DNA of 9,300 nucleotides from Chloroflexota bacterium (GTDB lineage Bacteria > Chloroflexota > UBA5177 > JANWHV01). The notes beneath the pieces are model-generated. The model was not told the DNA's origin. It did not search any database and saw only the letters and a list, made by a program, of their open reading frames with translations. Of this stretch, positions 6,127 through 9,300 are shown piece after piece. Location of the stretch: the NCBI GenBank assembly GCA_025924845.1, contig JAICHN010000192.1:1-9300 (forward strand). Reading direction: 5' to 3'. Made by a program: the position numbers and the translations under genes. The stretch's first letter is position 1; every line of letters begins with the position of its first letter.

Positions 6127-7164
6127 TCAGTAGGACCACTTGGGTCGCAGCAGCTTGATCAACAGGAGGCTGAAGGTGAGTACGAAGACCAATTCCAACA
6201 CGGCGCCGGCTGATGACGGGCCGAATGTGACGAAAGCGCCGCCGAACGTTTGCTTGTAGAGGGTCAGATTTAACAGCACCAGAGAACCGCTCGGCCCATA
6301 GTCTATGGGGTGGAATTCACCCATCGCAAACTGCTGCGAACCGCCGGTCAGCGTATACGGCAGGATATACTCCTGGATCGAGTTGACCAACAGCAACACG
6401 CTGACCAGGGTCAGAATGTGCCCAAGCAGCGGCAACGTGATCAAGCGGAAACGCTGCCATGCATTCGCGCCGTCCACTTGCGCCGCCTCCTCTATATCCT
6501 TCGGAATGTTGAGAATTCCCGCCATCAGGACGACGGTATAGAAGCCGATCCACTGCCAGGCGCCGATCGCCGCGGCCAGAGGGAGCGCCAGATTCGGATC
6601 TTGCAGCCATTGCGAGGTGGGTAGTCCCAGGGCGCTCAGTGCCCCGTTAATGCCGCCGCTCACCGGATCGAAGAGTTTACCCATCATCAGGGCGGCGGTA
6701 ACGGTTGGCGTAACGAACGGGAACAGGACCGCGATCTGGTAGAGGGTGCGTCCGCGTTGGATGCGGGCGAGCGCCACCGCCAGCAACAGTCCTAGAGGCA
6801 GCACGTAGACGAACTGGAGCAGAGTCCAGACGACGCTGCGCAACGTCGCCGGCCAGAACCGCGGATTCAACCTGGGATCAAAGAGGTGCTGAAAATGGAG
6901 CAGTCCGGTAAAGTGGCTGTCCGCAATGAGGTCCTTCAAAGACGGTAGGTCCATAAACTCTATGTGGTAGAGCGCGAACCAGACGGCCTCAAGTACGGGT
7001 CCGACCTGCAAAACGAGGTACCACAGCAAGGTGGGCGTGAGCACGATGATCCCCAGGCGGAATCGCGGATTGCGCAAGGTTCGAAGTAGCTCGGCCAGCG
7101 GGCCGCGCGCTTCAATCGGTACCTGTTCCCCGGGTTTGATCCGCGTCCCGCTGTCCAGGGTCAT
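6127..7164 (-). CDS. Sugar ABC transporter permease, MalF-like (CUT1), first pair
   Basis: A 345-residue membrane permease subunit that starts at ATG 7164, with AAGGAA about 3-5 bases upstream. The first membrane segment is about 37-55 (RLGIIVLTPTLLWYLVLQV). The EAA loop is complete at 226-246: EAAQVDGANAWQRFRLITLPL. Compared with the paralog at 2276-3235 it has longer loops, notably FMDLPSLKDLIADSHFTG near 70-87 and about 20 extra residues at 274-293 (GGSQQFAMGEF...), where the paralog has the short family motif GGPSNAT. Both proteins end in WSY. It lies 44 bases after the GH36 gene and 13 before the MalG-like gene. No binding protein for this pair is in the window. Confidence 0.94.
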   Translation of the reverse strand: MTLDSGTRIKPGEQVPIEARGPLAELLRTLRNPRFRLGIIVLTPTLLWYLVLQVGPVLEAVWFALYHIEFMDLPSLKDLIADSHFTGLLHFQHLFDPRLNPRFWPATLRSVVWTLLQFVYVLPLGLLLAVALARIQRGRTLYQIAVLFPFVTPTVTAALMMGKLFDPVSGGINGALSALGLPTSQWLQDPNLALPLAAAIGAWQWIGFYTVVLMAGILNIPKDIEEAAQVDGANAWQRFRLITLPLLGHILTLVSVLLLVNSIQEYILPYTLTGGSQQFAMGEFHPIDYGPSGSLVLLNLTLYKQTFGGAFVTFGPSSAGAVLELVFVLTFSLLLIKLLRPKWSY

Positions 7165-7208
7165 GCTTCCTTACGTCCAAACGCGACAGAGTACATGCGC
7201 TCCTTCTT

Positions 7209-9281
7209 TCAGGAATGGGTGACCCGTTTGTAGCTGATCGTAGCAGCGGCGGGCGCCGTGCCGAGATGTACGAATAAACCGCTAGTCATCAGGTCGTGGC
7301 CGGTGCCGTGCGTTGTGGCCGCCTGGTCGAAGTTCTTGATTTCATAGGTTGCGGCGGAATCCAATCCGCGTAGCTTGAAGTGCATTGAGACAACCGAGCT
7401 GTAGTCGCGCCGAAATGCCTGTACCACGCCGGAGCCTGCCTCCGGCCGATCGAACTGCCAGGCCATCCAGGTATCCATATCTAGGGTATACGGGGTCAGC
7501 GGATAGTAGTCGCCGAGCAGGTTATCGGCGATGGCACGCCACTCCCGCAACACGCGGCGCCCTAGACTCTTGATTGCATCGGTGTCCAGGCGTACCTGAA
7601 GAAAGATCAGGTAGCTGGGCATTATACCGCTTCGTAACGTATAAAGGTCTGTCGAGGGAATGCCGCTCCCGTAATACGGCAGCCAAGACGCGATGCCGTA
7701 AGTATGACCCTGTTCGCCGAGCGGATCGCCGTTACCGTCACTGCGCCAGAGCGGGACGCCTCGGCGCACGGTTTCCAGATCGTTCCTTCTGCCGCCCGAA
7801 GCGCAGCAATCGATCACCAAGCCGGGGTGGCGCCGCCGGAGTTCGTCCCAGAACGCCAGGAGACCGGTCACGTGCCGAATCTGCGTGATGCCGCGCCGAT
7901 TGGGCGGATCGGCCAGATTCCAGTACGTCAGGGGATCCATATTGAAGTCATGGCGAAACACGTCAACACCCTGGCTGATGATCAGTTGGTCGAAGTGTTC
8001 GACTGCCCAGCGCCAGGCTTGCGGATTCCCCAGGTTCAAGAGCCGGTTGTCATCACTCATGAGCGCATGGAGTAACCACTCGGGATGATGGTTGGCAAGC
8101 CAGGTGTCGAAATGCACGCGCTCCGGTTCGTGCCATACGATGCTCTTCATGCCGAGGGCGCGCGCCCGGTCGGTCACCGGCTTCAGCCCATGGGGGTATC
8201 GCGTGGGATCGGGCGACCAGGTGCCGGTCCACGTCCAGTCCGTTGCTTCAGGGGGAACCTTGTACCATCCCGCGTCGATCCACCAGTGGTCCCATACGCC
8301 GCCCGTACCGGCCGTGTAGCGCTCGGCGCCGTCGGCGGCCAGAACCTGAAGATCGGAGGCGGCATTGATGCCCAGCATACTCGAACCGTAGGCGCCGACG
8401 TTCTGGGTCGGGCACATGGGCGCCAGGGGACGGCCCCTGGATTGGGGCATGTTGTGTACGCGCATCCAGCGTCGCCAGACATTCTGCGCCGCGATCCAGT
8501 CGGGCTCCCGCCAAAATTGCACCACAACGCGCGGCGTACGGATCTCCTCCGCGGGCTGAAGTACGATGTCCAGAAGTTCGGCATCGCGGATATGGTCGCC
8601 GGACGCGAGCATCGTGCCGTCGCGCGAGCACATCCCGGATTGCAACCGCACCCCCCGGCCGGCATCGCGCGTCATCTCGGTCGCCCACTGGCCTGGCCAG
8701 CCGATCACCACGATGACGCCGCTGCCGTCCCACGCGAGGTTGTAATAGGGGGAACCGGCCTTGGAAATACCGGGTTCCGGCGCGAAGTAGCCATTGGTGG
8801 GTCGGCCGCCCATGCAGGTGAACAACATTGAGGATCGCGGCGGTAGGGGGGTTGTGTATGGCGCATAATCCTGATCAACGGCGGCACTCCCATTACAGGT
8901 GTGTACGACGAGCTGCCCGCCCTGTTCACCTTGAAAGCTTGTGTCGAGCGCCAGAACCTCGCTCAGCGGCCGTGCGTCATGCTTGCCGGTATTGTGGAAG
9001 TAGATCGTCCAGTCGACGGCGGGAAAATCATGATAGGCGATTACTTCGCAGCGCACCATGAGGCCGCCCCGCGGCTCGCGCCAACTGATCGTATGCTGGG
9101 TGCGGTTGGCATCGAGCGTACGTTGGCGGTGCGTTCGCGGCCATTTGGCGAGCAGCATCGCCGACGATTGACCACCGTAGAGGAAAGAGAAGGGCGGCCG
9201 GCGATCGAACTGATCCAGGAATCGCGCCGCGCGCGCCGCCGCGGTTGTGTCCGCCGAGTCTTGCGCGCTCGCCTGGGACAC
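7209..9281 (-). CDS. GH36-type alpha-galactosidase, cytoplasmic
   Basis: About 690 residues, the usual size for GH36. It would hydrolyse terminal alpha-galactosyl (or related) bonds in imported oligosaccharides by a retaining mechanism. An N-terminal beta-sandwich (to about 250) leads into the catalytic barrel. WWIDAGWY (333-340) matches the family's 'DDGW' strand, followed by WHEPERV (383-389). The probable nucleophile is D445 in VFRHDFNMDP, where Arg-His replaces the more usual Lys-Trp. The probable acid/base is D515 in LWRSD, after CCASGGRRND (492-501). No signal peptide is visible, so it acts inside the cell, which suits the two permeases downstream. The start is uncertain: GTG 9281 has no clear ribosome-binding site and the frame stays open to the window edge. 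Family phrases from residue 30 (PPFSFLYGG) suggest the N-terminus is complete or nearly so. Neighbouring specificities cannot be excluded. Confidence 0.9.
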   Translation of the reverse strand: MSQASAQDSADTTAAARAARFLDQFDRRPPFSFLYGGQSSAMLLAKWPRTHRQRTLDANRTQHTISWREPRGGLMVRCEVIAYHDFPAVDWTIYFHNTGKHDARPLSEVLALDTSFQGEQGGQLVVHTCNGSAAVDQDYAPYTTPLPPRSSMLFTCMGGRPTNGYFAPEPGISKAGSPYYNLAWDGSGVIVVIGWPGQWATEMTRDAGRGVRLQSGMCSRDGTMLASGDHIRDAELLDIVLQPAEEIRTPRVVVQFWREPDWIAAQNVWRRWMRVHNMPQSRGRPLAPMCPTQNVGAYGSSMLGINAASDLQVLAADGAERYTAGTGGVWDHWWIDAGWYKVPPEATDWTWTGTWSPDPTRYPHGLKPVTDRARALGMKSIVWHEPERVHFDTWLANHHPEWLLHALMSDDNRLLNLGNPQAWRWAVEHFDQLIISQGVDVFRHDFNMDPLTYWNLADPPNRRGITQIRHVTGLLAFWDELRRRHPGLVIDCCASGGRRNDLETVRRGVPLWRSDGNGDPLGEQGHTYGIASWLPYYGSGIPSTDLYTLRSGIMPSYLIFLQVRLDTDAIKSLGRRVLREWRAIADNLLGDYYPLTPYTLDMDTWMAWQFDRPEAGSGVVQAFRRDYSSVVSMHFKLRGLDSAATYEIKNFDQAATTHGTGHDLMTSGLFVHLGTAPAAATISYKRVTHS

Positions 9282-9300
9282 CGGGGGTACCCGGCTAAGC

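Noticed and set aside
8085..8831. A long plus-strand open frame opposite the GH36 gene (and similar ones at 5445-6158, 1528-2052 and 512-1036)
   Set aside because: They are mirror frames of G+C-rich genes, have low-complexity Arg/Gly/His-rich translations with no recognisable domain and no convincing ribosome-binding site.
1..9300. CRISPR array, tRNA or rRNA gene, transposase, phage or defence genes
   Set aside because: No repeat-spacer pattern, no tRNA-like cloverleaf sequence and no matching protein domains were seen. Every coding stretch is explained by sugar uptake, glycosidase-type or secreted proteins.

Overview
The window looks like a piece of a bacterial carbohydrate-use locus. All nine genes I can support lie on the minus strand, so the window reads from right to left. 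The base composition is G+C-rich (roughly 60% by eye). Starts include ATG, probably GTG and TTG, and Shine-Dalgarno sites are clear. The combination of CUT1-type sugar ABC transporters, a Tat-exported solute-binding protein and GH36-like glycosidases is common in Chloroflexota and some Actinomycetota. Chloroflexota is my best guess, but it is an inference from general gene content, not from a marker gene.

Right-hand operon (9281 down to 5289): a GH36-type alpha-galactosidase with no signal peptide, a MalF-like permease and a MalG-like permease, with gaps of 44 and 13 bases. No solute-binding protein for this pair is in the window; it may lie beyond position 9300.

Central non-coding region (5288 to 4748, about 540 bases): a 104-bp foldback element with TA ends (MITE-like), a near-consensus sigma-70 promoter facing left, a pair of 18-base repeats on either side of that promoter, and an unusually long leader (about 290 bases) with local secondary structure and an orphan Shine-Dalgarno sequence.

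Left-hand operon (4747 down to 1): a Tat-type sugar-binding protein, a long intergenic hairpin, a second MalF-like/MalG-like permease pair paralogous to the first, a secreted cysteine-free beta-rich protein of unknown function, two intergenic hairpins, and the first 103 codons of a gene that starts at TTG and may be another glycosidase-type protein.

How they would work together: the binding protein captures a sugar outside the cell, a permease pair moves it across the membrane using an ATPase encoded elsewhere (none is here, as is usual for CUT1 loci that share an MsmK/UgpC-type ATPase), and the cytoplasmic GH36 enzyme removes alpha-linked galactose or a related sugar. The specific substrate cannot be read from the sequence. 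No CRISPR array, RNA gene, phage gene, transposase or defence system was seen. The most interesting parts are non-coding.
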